The notes under the pieces: generated by a model | What the model was told of the DNA's origin: nothing | Seen by the model: only the letters and a program-made list of their open reading frames with translations | The model's database searches: none | Part shown: positions 51,826 to 59,693 of the stretch, piece by piece | Layout: every line of letters begins with the position of its first letter | Numbering within the stretch: position 1 is the first letter of the stretch | Translations under genes and position numbers: made by a program | NCBI RefSeq assembly: GCF_030697375.1 | Contig: NZ_JAUYQD010000065.1 | Coordinates: 1-64,000 of the forward strand | Direction of reading: 5' to 3' | DNA length: 64,000 nt | Origin: Rhodoferax sp. | GTDB lineage: Bacteria; Pseudomonadota; Gammaproteobacteria; Burkholderiales; Burkholderiaceae_C

Positions 51826-54093
51826 ATGAACAGGCTTTGGATCAAGGTGGGCTTCGCATTGCTCAGTGGGCTTGCGTTCCAACCACCAGTGCACGCACAG
51901 AGTGAGCCCGCCATACCGGCCGGGCTGCAAAACGCCCTGGGCATGCTGCCGGTGCCCGGCATCAAGGACGCCCTGGGCGACATGATCACCGACCTGAAAA
52001 AGACGGCCTGTGGCAACGGCATCGCGGGCTGCTACACGGCCAAGAAAACGGTGGCAGGCCTCCCGCTGCAACTGTATTTCTACACACGCAGCACCAACCA
52101 GACCTTTTTGCTGGTGGCCAACACCCGCATGGCCTTGCCCAATGCGTTCAACAAAAAAACACTGGGTCTGCTGGACGGCACCCAGGTCGTGGACCCCATA
52201 TTCTCCGTCTCGGTGGGCGACTTCTCGCTGACCGGCAAGGACATGCCCGCCGACCTCAGGGCCATCGTGGCCAGCAGCTACTACGCGGTGGACGCGCTGA
52301 CTTTCCCCAGCGGCATGCAGATGACCAGCCATGCCGGCATCAAGGGCCTGCTGGGGCCGGTGATCCACACCGTCATGGGTGTGCCGGTGCAGGACTTCAC
52401 GGTGCGCGCCGGCGTGGTGCTGCCGATTCCGGTGGACATCACCAGCGGCGCCTCGCTGGCGGCGTCCCTGCCGCTCACGGACCTGGACAAAATGAAAAGC
52501 GCCGGCAAAGACCTGCCCGAAGGCTTTTTTGAATTCCAGCTCGCCCCCGGCAAGACCATCAAGGGCGGGCTGGGCATGAACCCAGGCGTGGAGCTGACGG
52601 ACGCCACCCTGTACGCCACCAACCTGGGCGTGGTGGGCTACAAGGGCAATGTCACCATTCCCGGCTCCAAGCGCAAATTCATCACCTTCTTTGAGATGCC
52701 GGTGCTGCCCACGGGCGCCGCCGATTTGCTGAACGTCAAATTCGGCCTGGCCGCCAAGGTCCTCACCCTGGAGGACTACGCGAACGTCGCCATCTCCATG
52801 GCCACCTCCCAGGCGCCCGGTGGCAGTTTTGTCAAAGACATCAAAAAATACGAGGACAAGATTTTCCTGGCCACCAAGCCGCTGTCCGTCTTCAAGCTGA
52901 AAAATCCCGAGGCCATGCCGGCCGAGTACAAGTTTGGCGACCCCAGCAAGCCCTTCCCGGCGGCCAAGGCGTTCAACATCCTGCTGCTGGGCCCGCTGGC
53001 CAGCGAAGGCGGGACCAGTGGCCCGCTGCTCCGGGTCTTTGACGATGTGGTCGTTTTGGGCCAGAAGATCGGCAAAATGAAAGTCATCGTGGGCACCGGT
53101 GGACTGCGCGGCAATGTGAGTGCCGACCTGATCTTCAAGATGGGGCCCCTGGGCAAGCTGGGCGTCAAGATGGCCACCAATGTGGAGATCAACCAGGACC
53201 GGCAGCTGGTTGAAATGAAAGGCAATGTCCTGGGCCGTGTGCTGGAGGTGAGCATGAACGGCGCCAGCGTGGCGGTGCGCAGCCCGGCCACGTGCGCCAC
53301 ACCGTTCGAGATCTCCCTCGACGCGCAGATCACGGCGGAAACGGACGACGGCGGGCTAGACCTGGCCAAGCTGCTAGACGCGTCGGCGGGGGCGAATGTC
53401 GACCCGTCCAAGCTGCAGGGCTGCATTGGCGAGGACCTGAAGAAGGCGCTGAATTGGGTGAGCACCACGGGCAGCGCACTGGGCGGCTATACGGCCGGTG
53501 AAGCGAACAAGGCCTTGAACAAGATCGCGGCCGATGCGGCGGCCGAATACAACAAGGCAAAAAATGCCGCCCGCAACCTGGCGAACAGCTCGACCAACGA
53601 GGCCAACAATGCCTTCAAGAGCATGGGGAACGCGTTCAAGGGCATGGGCAAGAAAAAGCACAAGGACGGCCCTGACAAGCGGTTTGATCCCTCGGTTTTC
53701 GACTGGGATTACTACTACGACACCCGGGGCACCGCCTGGGGCAACACCGATTTGGTGGCGCATTGGAGAGACATCGGATTTAACGAAGGGCGACGGGGCA
53801 GCTACGAATTCGACATCAATTTCTACAAACAACACAACGGCTTGAACAGCAGCAACTCGAATATTCTCAACCACTGGTTGGGTGACGGCATCAATCAATG
53901 CCTGCAAGCCAGCCCCGACTTCAGCCTCCAGGCGCTGATGAATCGTTACCCGGGAAGCGGCTGCCGCGATACCCTGAATTGGTGGATCGAGAGTGGGGGC
54001 ATGGACTCCGGCCTGAATGGCAAGCCCGGGTCCACGTCTGGCATCCCTCTCCCTACTGAACTCCACAAAGGTCCGAAAAAATTGGCACCATGA
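51826..54093 (+). CDS. Large exported protein of unknown family with C-terminal HW/EGR repeats
   Basis: A 755-aa protein with a signal peptide (about 1-25, VHAQ). The first 520 residues are beta-rich with Gly/Pro-rich strands and contain three or four Cys; I recognise no family. Residues about 555-615 are an Ala/Asn/Lys-rich helix ending GKKKHKDG. The tail (about 620-735) has two degenerate copies of a unit with FDWDYYYDTRG, AHWRDIGFNEGR, FDINFYKQHN and NHWLGDGIN, like repeats seen in some secreted calcium-binding or glycan-related proteins. It lies 39 bp after the secretin gene with AGGAG before the ATG, and overlaps the lectin gene (ATGATGA). A secreted substrate or surface partner of the secretin is likely. 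Confidence 0.8.
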   Translation: MNRLWIKVGFALLSGLAFQPPVHAQSEPAIPAGLQNALGMLPVPGIKDALGDMITDLKKTACGNGIAGCYTAKKTVAGLPLQLYFYTRSTNQTFLLVANTRMALPNAFNKKTLGLLDGTQVVDPIFSVSVGDFSLTGKDMPADLRAIVASSYYAVDALTFPSGMQMTSHAGIKGLLGPVIHTVMGVPVQDFTVRAGVVLPIPVDITSGASLAASLPLTDLDKMKSAGKDLPEGFFEFQLAPGKTIKGGLGMNPGVELTDATLYATNLGVVGYKGNVTIPGSKRKFITFFEMPVLPTGAADLLNVKFGLAAKVLTLEDYANVAISMATSQAPGGSFVKDIKKYEDKIFLATKPLSVFKLKNPEAMPAEYKFGDPSKPFPAAKAFNILLLGPLASEGGTSGPLLRVFDDVVVLGQKIGKMKVIVGTGGLRGNVSADLIFKMGPLGKLGVKMATNVEINQDRQLVEMKGNVLGRVLEVSMNGASVAVRSPATCATPFEISLDAQITAETDDGGLDLAKLLDASAGANVDPSKLQGCIGEDLKKALNWVSTTGSALGGYTAGEANKALNKIAADAAAEYNKAKNAARNLANSSTNEANNAFKSMGNAFKGMGKKKHKDGPDKRFDPSVFDWDYYYDTRGTAWGNTDLVAHWRDIGFNEGRRGSYEFDINFYKQHNGLNSSNSNILNHWLGDGINQCLQASPDFSLQALMNRYPGSGCRDTLNWWIESGGMDSGLNGKPGSTSGIPLPTELHKGPKKLAP

Positions 54094-55487
54094 TGAAAAA
54101 TCAATTCAAACCGCTTACTTTTTTCGCCTCTGTGGGGTTTGCATCTCTGGTGCTGACCGCGGGATTCAACGCCGAAGCCAAGGGCATCATGCGCACCCTC
54201 AAGAACACCGGTAGCAGCGCAGTGAACTCGGCCACCAACACGGTGGCCCAGGGGGCCAATACGATTGCCGCCACCTCCACCAGCGACATGAATTCGGTGT
54301 CTTCGATGGCGAAGTCCACCTACGCCACTACCGCGCAGGATGTGACGAATGGCTATAACGACTCGGTTTCGGCACTGCGCTCCGTCTACAACCAAGGGCT
54401 CCTGGCCGCCTACAAACAGGTGGGCAACGCCATGCTCAACGCCAATCGCGACAAGGCAACCCGTATTGCCAACACCTTCAGAAATCTGGATGACGAAGGC
54501 TTGGCCGCGCTGAACCGCATCGTCGATGCCATCACGAACCAGCAACTGACAGACGCCGTGAACGCTGACATGCAGACGCTGGGCCGCAAGCTGGGATTGC
54601 AAAATTTTGGCCAATCCGGCAGCAACGTGCCCAATGCCCTGAGCAATTCGAATTTCGGCATTCAGGTGGACAGCACCCTGGGGCTGGGGCTTGGTTTTGG
54701 GCAGAGCTACGGCATCGCCATGAATGTGCTGCCGACCAATGGGCGATTCAGGTTGGCCTTGTTGCAGGGCAACTCGGTGTCGGCAGGTTTGCAGGCGGAT
54801 GACTCGGTCGGCGTCAGCTTTTTCTGGAGCCCCGGTTCGGTCGATGATTCCAATGGGAGTTCGGTCGGCTTGGCCCTGGAACTCGCGGTCGACGGCGGTG
54901 CCTCGGTGGGCATGTCATGGCCCGCCGTCACCAACTACAGCGACCTGAGCAAGATCAGCCCGACGCCCGGCCTGTCGATTGCCTTGGTCGGCGGTGACTC
55001 CATCAAAGTCGATTTGGTGGCAGGTTACACCAGGGTGTTGAAGACGGTTCAAATACCCCCAGCCTCCCCATCCGCGGCGAAGAAAGCCGGTGGCGGCGGT
55101 GGCAATGACTGGAACGACAACGCCACCTGCGCGGGCCAGTACGTCAGTGGGTTCCGGCTGCGGTATGGCAAAAACGTGGACACCGTGCAATTCAGCTACG
55201 GCGGCCGAGGTTGGGCCGATTCCCACGGCTACTCCACCTCCGCCGCCTGGCCTGTGGACGTGTCCCTGCCCACGGGAGAGTATGTCGTTCAGGTGGACTA
55301 TGCCGCCGGTAACGCTGTCAATAAATTGACCTTCAGGACCAATCTGGGAAATACCTATGGTCCGTACGGCAATGGCGGAAATACGGACTCCTACGTGGTG
55401 ACCCCCGGTGAGCGATTGGGATGTATGTCGGGGCGCTCTGGCTCCTCCATCGATCAACTGACCTTCTCATCGACGGGTTCCAACTAA
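54090..55487 (+). CDS. Exported protein with C-terminal jacalin-like lectin domain
   Basis: A 465-aa protein with a signal peptide (about 1-30, ending NAEA). An Ala/Ser/Asn/Thr-rich helical region (about 30-150) is followed by a beta-rich middle with a Gly-rich stretch LGLGLGFG. From about 345 the sequence fits a jacalin-related lectin: VSGFRLRYGKNVDTVQFSYGG, LPTGEYVVQVDYA, VNKLTFRTNLGNTYGPYG, and the closing GRSGSSIDQLTF. Jacalin domains bind mannose or galactose glycans and are much rarer in bacteria than in plants. It is translationally coupled to the 755-aa gene, so the two are probably made in fixed ratio. Confidence 0.8.
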   Translation: MMKNQFKPLTFFASVGFASLVLTAGFNAEAKGIMRTLKNTGSSAVNSATNTVAQGANTIAATSTSDMNSVSSMAKSTYATTAQDVTNGYNDSVSALRSVYNQGLLAAYKQVGNAMLNANRDKATRIANTFRNLDDEGLAALNRIVDAITNQQLTDAVNADMQTLGRKLGLQNFGQSGSNVPNALSNSNFGIQVDSTLGLGLGFGQSYGIAMNVLPTNGRFRLALLQGNSVSAGLQADDSVGVSFFWSPGSVDDSNGSSVGLALELAVDGGASVGMSWPAVTNYSDLSKISPTPGLSIALVGGDSIKVDLVAGYTRVLKTVQIPPASPSAAKKAGGGGGNDWNDNATCAGQYVSGFRLRYGKNVDTVQFSYGGRGWADSHGYSTSAAWPVDVSLPTGEYVVQVDYAAGNAVNKLTFRTNLGNTYGPYGNGGNTDSYVVTPGERLGCMSGRSGSSIDQLTFSSTGSN

Positions 55488-55607
55488 CCAGCCTGCTTCG
55501 GCCAGACTAGGCCTGCACAAAAGTGGTGATTTGGCGGCGGGTTCTTTCTTCATTCTGACCCGCTGGGACGTTAAATATTCGCCGGTTGCCCCGATTATTG
55601 TTGAAGA

Positions 55608-56237
55608 CTACCGCGCCACCACCCCGCTGGCGATATAGACACCGCCCATGAGGGTGGTGCTGACTTCCATCTCTTCCACTTGTTCGGCCAATCGGCTCCA
55701 GGGCTGGCCCAAGCCTTCCAATGAGCTGACGGAATGGGTGGCCGCCATGAGCACAAAGCAGTTGGTGGCCCAGGCCCAGGGGGCCGCCCATTGCAAGCCC
55801 GCTGCCACCACATGGGCGCCGGGTTTGAGGCTGCCCACCACGTTGCGGATGGCGCCGGGGTGGCGCAGGATGTCGTGGGTGAAGTGAAACAGCGCCGCAT
55901 TGGCCTGGACGGGAATGACGGCGGCCTCGGCGGGGGTGTTCAGCAGCGTCACATTGCGCCAGCGCTGCTGGGCGACGCGGGCGCGAGCCCGGTCCAGCAT
56001 TTCGGGGCACTGCTCGATGCCCACAATGTGGCCGTGTGCGCCAATGGCCCGCTGCAGGTGTTCAAAACTGAGGCCGGTGCCGCAGCCCACGTCCAGCACG
56101 GTGTCGCGCGCTTGGAGTTTCAGCCGGGCAATCGCCCGCTGGCGAATGGGCTCAAACGCCGCCAGTTCGTGGTCATAGACATGGGCGCGCAGCCGGTACT
56201 GTCGCAACGCTTTTTGGCGGGTTTGGGTGTGTGGCAC
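55608..56237 (-). CDS. SAM-dependent methyltransferase
   Basis: A 209-aa class I methyltransferase: SAM-binding motif TVLDVGCGTGLSF (about 47-59), then VGIEQCPEMLDRAR as motif II. The hydrophobic C-terminal half (WAWATNCFVLMAAT) may contact a lipid or membrane. UbiE-like, but the substrate is unknown. The GTG at 56237 has GGAG a few bases upstream and follows the uspA gene by ten bases on the same strand. Confidence 0.85.
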   Translation of the reverse strand: MPHTQTRQKALRQYRLRAHVYDHELAAFEPIRQRAIARLKLQARDTVLDVGCGTGLSFEHLQRAIGAHGHIVGIEQCPEMLDRARARVAQQRWRNVTLLNTPAEAAVIPVQANAALFHFTHDILRHPGAIRNVVGSLKPGAHVVAAGLQWAAPWAWATNCFVLMAATHSVSSLEGLGQPWSRLAEQVEEMEVSTTLMGGVYIASGVVAR

Positions 56238-56247
56238 GGCATCTCCA

Positions 56248-56685
56248 CTAACGCGTGATAACGCACAGCACGCTGCACGGCGCATGCTCGATCAGTGCGC
56301 CTGAGATGGAGCCGCGCCACCAGCGGGCCGCCCAGCTGTCCAAATGCTTGTGGCCCACCACGATGAGGTCGGCGCCGACCTCGCTGGCGTACCGGGTGAT
56401 CTCCTGCACCGAGTCGCCCTTGAGCAGTTCACCGCTGGCGGTGTACCCTGCTTCCGCCAAGCGGCGCAGGCCGTCCGCCAGCACCTCCTGAAACTTGGCG
56501 ACCTCCCGGGTTTCGGATTCAGGGTCGTAGATCGCGCCCTCCATGGCCACGTAGCCCGCAGACGAGGGCATGACCGCGACCAGCGAAAGTTTGGCATGGC
56601 TCCACTGCGCAAGGTCTTTGCAGTCCAACAAGGCCTTTTGTCCACACTCTGAACCGTCATAGGCAATCACGATGTTGTTGTACAT
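56248..56685 (-). CDS. Universal stress protein (UspA family)
   Basis: A 145-aa single Usp domain (NNIVIAYDGSECGQKAL at the start, VGADLIVVGHKHLDSW and HAPCSVLCV at the end). The ATP-binding pattern G-2x-G-9x-G(S/T) is not met (GHKHLDSWAARWWRGS), so it may be the non-ATP-binding UspA type. ATG 56685 follows AGGAG by eight bases; a longer open frame upstream is not coding. Confidence 0.9.
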   Translation of the reverse strand: MYNNIVIAYDGSECGQKALLDCKDLAQWSHAKLSLVAVMPSSAGYVAMEGAIYDPESETREVAKFQEVLADGLRRLAEAGYTASGELLKGDSVQEITRYASEVGADLIVVGHKHLDSWAARWWRGSISGALIEHAPCSVLCVITR

Positions 56686-56767
56686 GGTGCAATCTCCTGA
56701 AGTTTGTTGGAAGCATAGGCATACCCGGTCCGCATGGCAAGCGTCACATGCGTTTTTTGACCAGTGC

Positions 56768-57673
56768 TCACACCACGGGCGCGGCCGCTTGCCGCAGCCA
56801 GGCCTGAAAAACTGCCAGGGCCGGGCGCGCATCGTCGCGTTCGGGGGTAACCAGGTAGTAAGCCCGTTCGCCCAGCAGGGGGCGGTCGCAGGCGACGACC
56901 AGTTCGCCGCGCGCCAATTCCGCCTCAATCAGCAGGCGCGGCACCAGCGCCAGACCCATGCCGTGCGCGGCGGCGGCGGCGGTCATGGAGAACTGCTCGT
57001 AGCGCGGCCCGCACAGGGCCTGGGGCGCGGCCACTCCTGCGGCCTCAAACCATTGCCGCCAGGCGGCGGGGCGGGTGCTTTGCTGCAGCAAGGGCAGGGC
57101 GCTGATGGTTTGCGGAGACAGGCTGGCCGCGTTGCCCAACAACAGGGGGCTGCACACGGGCACCACCTCTTCGGCCATCAGGCGCAGCGCCTGGGTGCCC
57201 GCCCAGTTGTGCACCTGCTCGGGCGTGCCGGCGTACAAGGCGCAATCGAACGGGGTGTCGGCAAACATGAAGGCGCGGGTGCGGGTGTCGATGTGCACCG
57301 TGATGTCGGGGTGCCGCGCCTTCAAGTCGGGCAAACGCGGAATCAGCCAGCGTGCGGCAAAGGTGGGTACCGCTGCCAGATGCAAGGTGCCGCCGCTGCC
57401 CTGGGAGGACATCACATCCAGCGTGTCCTGCTCCAGCCCCTGCAGGCGGGGCGCCACCTGCAGCGCGTATTCCCGCCCGCGTTCGGTCAGCACCACGCCG
57501 TGGCGGGTGCGGCGAAACAGGGGAAGGTCTAAAAACTCTTCCAGCGCCGTGATTTGCCGGGACACCGCGCCTTGGGTCAGCGCAAGCTCTTGCGCGGCGC
57601 GGGTGTAGCTCTCGTGGCGGGCTGCGGCTTCAAAGCAGGCCAGGGCTTGGAGGGAGGGTATTTTTCTGCGCAT
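56768..57673 (-). CDS. LysR-family regulator, GcdR-like
   Basis: A 301-aa LysR protein with an N-terminal winged helix (about 5-64; SYTRAAQELALTQGAVSRQITALEEFLDLPLF) and a type-2 periplasmic-fold ligand domain (about 90-295). It resembles the GcvA-like branch. It diverges from glutaryl-CoA dehydrogenase across 248 bp, which suggests control of glutarate/lysine degradation (inference). ATG 57673 gives the usual length. Confidence 0.9.
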   Translation of the reverse strand: MRRKIPSLQALACFEAAARHESYTRAAQELALTQGAVSRQITALEEFLDLPLFRRTRHGVVLTERGREYALQVAPRLQGLEQDTLDVMSSQGSGGTLHLAAVPTFAARWLIPRLPDLKARHPDITVHIDTRTRAFMFADTPFDCALYAGTPEQVHNWAGTQALRLMAEEVVPVCSPLLLGNAASLSPQTISALPLLQQSTRPAAWRQWFEAAGVAAPQALCGPRYEQFSMTAAAAAHGMGLALVPRLLIEAELARGELVVACDRPLLGERAYYLVTPERDDARPALAVFQAWLRQAAAPVV

Positions 57674-57731
57674 GGTGTGCTGAATGTACACATGAAGGCC
57701 ATGAAGTGCAAGCCCATTTGCTCCTGTATTC

Positions 57732-57767
57732 ATAGCTGCTTACGCAATTGATTCGGGGGCTATTGTG
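57732..57767 (+). repeat. Dispersed repeat fragment upstream of gcdH
   Basis: ATAGCTGCTTACGCAATT here is identical to the piece at 47123-47140, and the following ATTCGGGGGCTA resembles the ATTCTGCGGGGGCTAG block of copy 2 at 46193-46208. It is a partial copy of the terminator-type repeat family. Confidence 0.55.
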
Positions 57768-57772
57768 CAGAA

Positions 57773-57827
57773 TTGACAACATTTCTTGGTGAAGAATATA
57801 TCTCAAAAACTCATAACTGCGTGAGAT
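57773..57827 (+). promoter_or_regulatory. gcdH promoter and candidate LysR site
   Basis: A perfect -35 TTGACA (57773-57778) is followed after 18 bp by TATATC (57797-57802). Overlapping the -10, ATCTCA (57800-57805) and TGAGAT (57822-57827) are exact reverse complements with a 16-bp spacer, a plausible site for the divergent LysR protein. Transcription would start about 110 bp before gcdH. Confidence 0.6.
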
Positions 57828-57921
57828 TAAGTCGTTTGCTTTTGGGGTGGACTGTCCGCTACCATGCGCCATCCGCTGCAGGTGCAGCCTCGCAAATCCA
57901 ACCTTTGATTCGGAGACTCTC

Positions 57922-59112
57922 ATGGCCCACGCAACTTTCAACTGGCAAGACCCCTTTTTGCTCGACTCCCAACTCAGCGACGAGGAGCGCATGGTGCGCG
58001 ACGCCGCCGCTGCCTACTGCCAGGACCAGCTGCTGCCCCGCGTGACCCAGGCGTTTCGCGACGGCACGACCGACCCGGCCATCTTCCGCGAGATGGGCGC
58101 TTTGGGCCTGCTGGGCCCCACCATCCCCGAGCAGTACGGCGGCCCGGGCCTGAACTACGTGTCTTACGGCCTGATCGCCCGCGAGGTGGAGCGCGTCGAT
58201 TCCGGCTACCGCTCCATGATGAGTGTGCAAAGCTCGCTGGTGATGGTGCCGATTTTTGAATTCGGCACCGAAGCGCAGCGCCAGAAGTACCTGCCCCGGC
58301 TTGCCACCGGCGAATGGATCGGCTGCTTTGGCCTGACCGAACCCGACCACGGCTCCGACCCCGGCTCCATGGCCACCCGCGCCCACAAGGTGGCCGGCGG
58401 CTACAAGCTGTCGGGCAGCAAGATGTGGATCTCCAACAGCCCGATTGCCGACGTGTTTGTGGTCTGGGCCAAAGAGGTGTCCGAGGGCGGCCAGGTCGGC
58501 CCAATCCGTGGCTTTGTGCTGGAAAAAGGCATGGCCGGTCTGTCCGCCCCCGCCATCCACGGCAAGGTGGGCCTGCGCGCCAGCATCACCGGTGAGATCG
58601 TGATGGACGGTGTGTTCTGCCCCGAGGAAAACGCATTCCCCGAGGTGCGCGGCCTCAAGGGCCCGTTCACCTGCCTGAACAGCGCCCGTTACGGCATCGC
58701 CTGGGGCGCCCTGGGCGCCGCCGAAGACTGCTGGCTGCGCGCGCGCCAGTACACGATGGACCGTAAGCAGTTTGGCAAGCCGCTGGCTGCCAACCAGCTG
58801 ATCCAGAAGAAGCTGGCCGACATGCAAACCGAAATCGCGCTGGGCCTGCAGGGCTGCCTGCGCTTGGGGCGCATGAAGGATGAAGGCACGGATTCCGTTG
58901 AAATTACTTCCATCCTGAAGCGCAATTCCTGTGGCAAATCGCTGGACATTGCACGTTTGGCGCGGGACATGATGGGCGGTAACGGTATCTCGGATGAGTT
59001 TGGTGTGGCGCGGCATTTGGTGAATCTGGAGGTGGTGAATACCTACGAAGGGACGCATGACATCCACGCGTTGATTTTGGGCCGGGCGCAGACGGGAATT
59101 GCGGCCTTCTGA
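57922..59112 (+). CDS. gcdH: Glutaryl-CoA dehydrogenase
   Basis: A 396-aa acyl-CoA dehydrogenase that oxidises and decarboxylates glutaryl-CoA to crotonyl-CoA in lysine, tryptophan and glutarate breakdown. CFGLTEPDHGSDPGSM and the catalytic Glu in NTYEGTHDIHALILGRAQTG (about residue 375) are characteristic, as is the N-terminal TFNWQDPFLLD. GGAG lies eight bases before the ATG. A CaiB-type CoA transferase follows downstream, as is common for gcdH. Confidence 0.94.
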   Translation: MAHATFNWQDPFLLDSQLSDEERMVRDAAAAYCQDQLLPRVTQAFRDGTTDPAIFREMGALGLLGPTIPEQYGGPGLNYVSYGLIAREVERVDSGYRSMMSVQSSLVMVPIFEFGTEAQRQKYLPRLATGEWIGCFGLTEPDHGSDPGSMATRAHKVAGGYKLSGSKMWISNSPIADVFVVWAKEVSEGGQVGPIRGFVLEKGMAGLSAPAIHGKVGLRASITGEIVMDGVFCPEENAFPEVRGLKGPFTCLNSARYGIAWGALGAAEDCWLRARQYTMDRKQFGKPLAANQLIQKKLADMQTEIALGLQGCLRLGRMKDEGTDSVEITSILKRNSCGKSLDIARLARDMMGGNGISDEFGVARHLVNLEVVNTYEGTHDIHALILGRAQTGIAAF

Positions 59113-59115
59113 AAC

Positions 59116-59172
59116 TTTGCGGGACAGACCGCAGTTGCGCGAAGCGGACCAGCTCTGTCCTCAACTGATTAG
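59116..59172 (+). repeat. Dispersed palindromic element, copy 2 (after gcdH)
   Basis: It is homologous to 10281-10333: GGGACAG (59121-59127) with CTGTCC (59155-59160), inner CCGC/GCGG, and the same TTTGC and CAACTGATTAGG flanks. The loop sequence differs while the stems are kept. Confidence 0.75.
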
Positions 59173-59219
59173 GTTTTGGTTGTCTTGAGGGAGTGTGGTT
59201 GCTGCGCGGCTTTTGTAGC

Positions 59220-59610
59220 CCCCACTCTCCCCCAACCCCTCTCGCCCCGCCGGGCGAGAGGGGAGCTCAACAGCCGATTTGGTGGTTTTGCGCCGGCTAC
59301 GAAATTATTGGGGTGGCGTTGCCAACGGATGGGTGGGCGTGGAGTGGTTGCCAGCGGTCGTAGAGACCTCGGGGGGCGGGGTGAGGTGAGGGTGAGGGCG
59401 TGGTTCTCGCACGGGCGGGCCCGCGTAGCGGCCCGCTGGGGGAGCGCAGACCCCTCGCCGTTGACTACGACCGCCACACCAAAAGCCTGAGCGAACCCGC
59501 ACGCACCGCAACCTTGCGAAAGTAGCCCTGTATTCGAAGTGAACACATCAAATAGGGCTGTTAGCTCCCCTCTCGCCCGGCGGGGCGAGAGGGGTTGGGG
59601 GAGAGTGGGG
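59220..59610. repeat. Large inverted repeat flanking a 295-bp gene-free core
   Basis: Bases 59220-59267 and 59563-59610 are perfect 48-bp reverse complements. Imperfect similarity continues outward (about 59194 and 59640, including GCTTTTGTAG) and inward (AACAGCC). Each arm itself can fold as CCCCTCTCGCCC/GGGCGAGAGGGG. The core (59268-59562) has no recognisable gene. This is either a MITE-like element or two opposite insertions of one repeat, between gcdH and the CoA-transferase gene. Confidence 0.8.
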
Positions 59611-59693
59611 ACTACAAAAGCTGCGCAGCACACAGCACCACCCAAAACACAAAAACACCAGAAACAGAAACACCAGAAACACGAAAGCAATCC

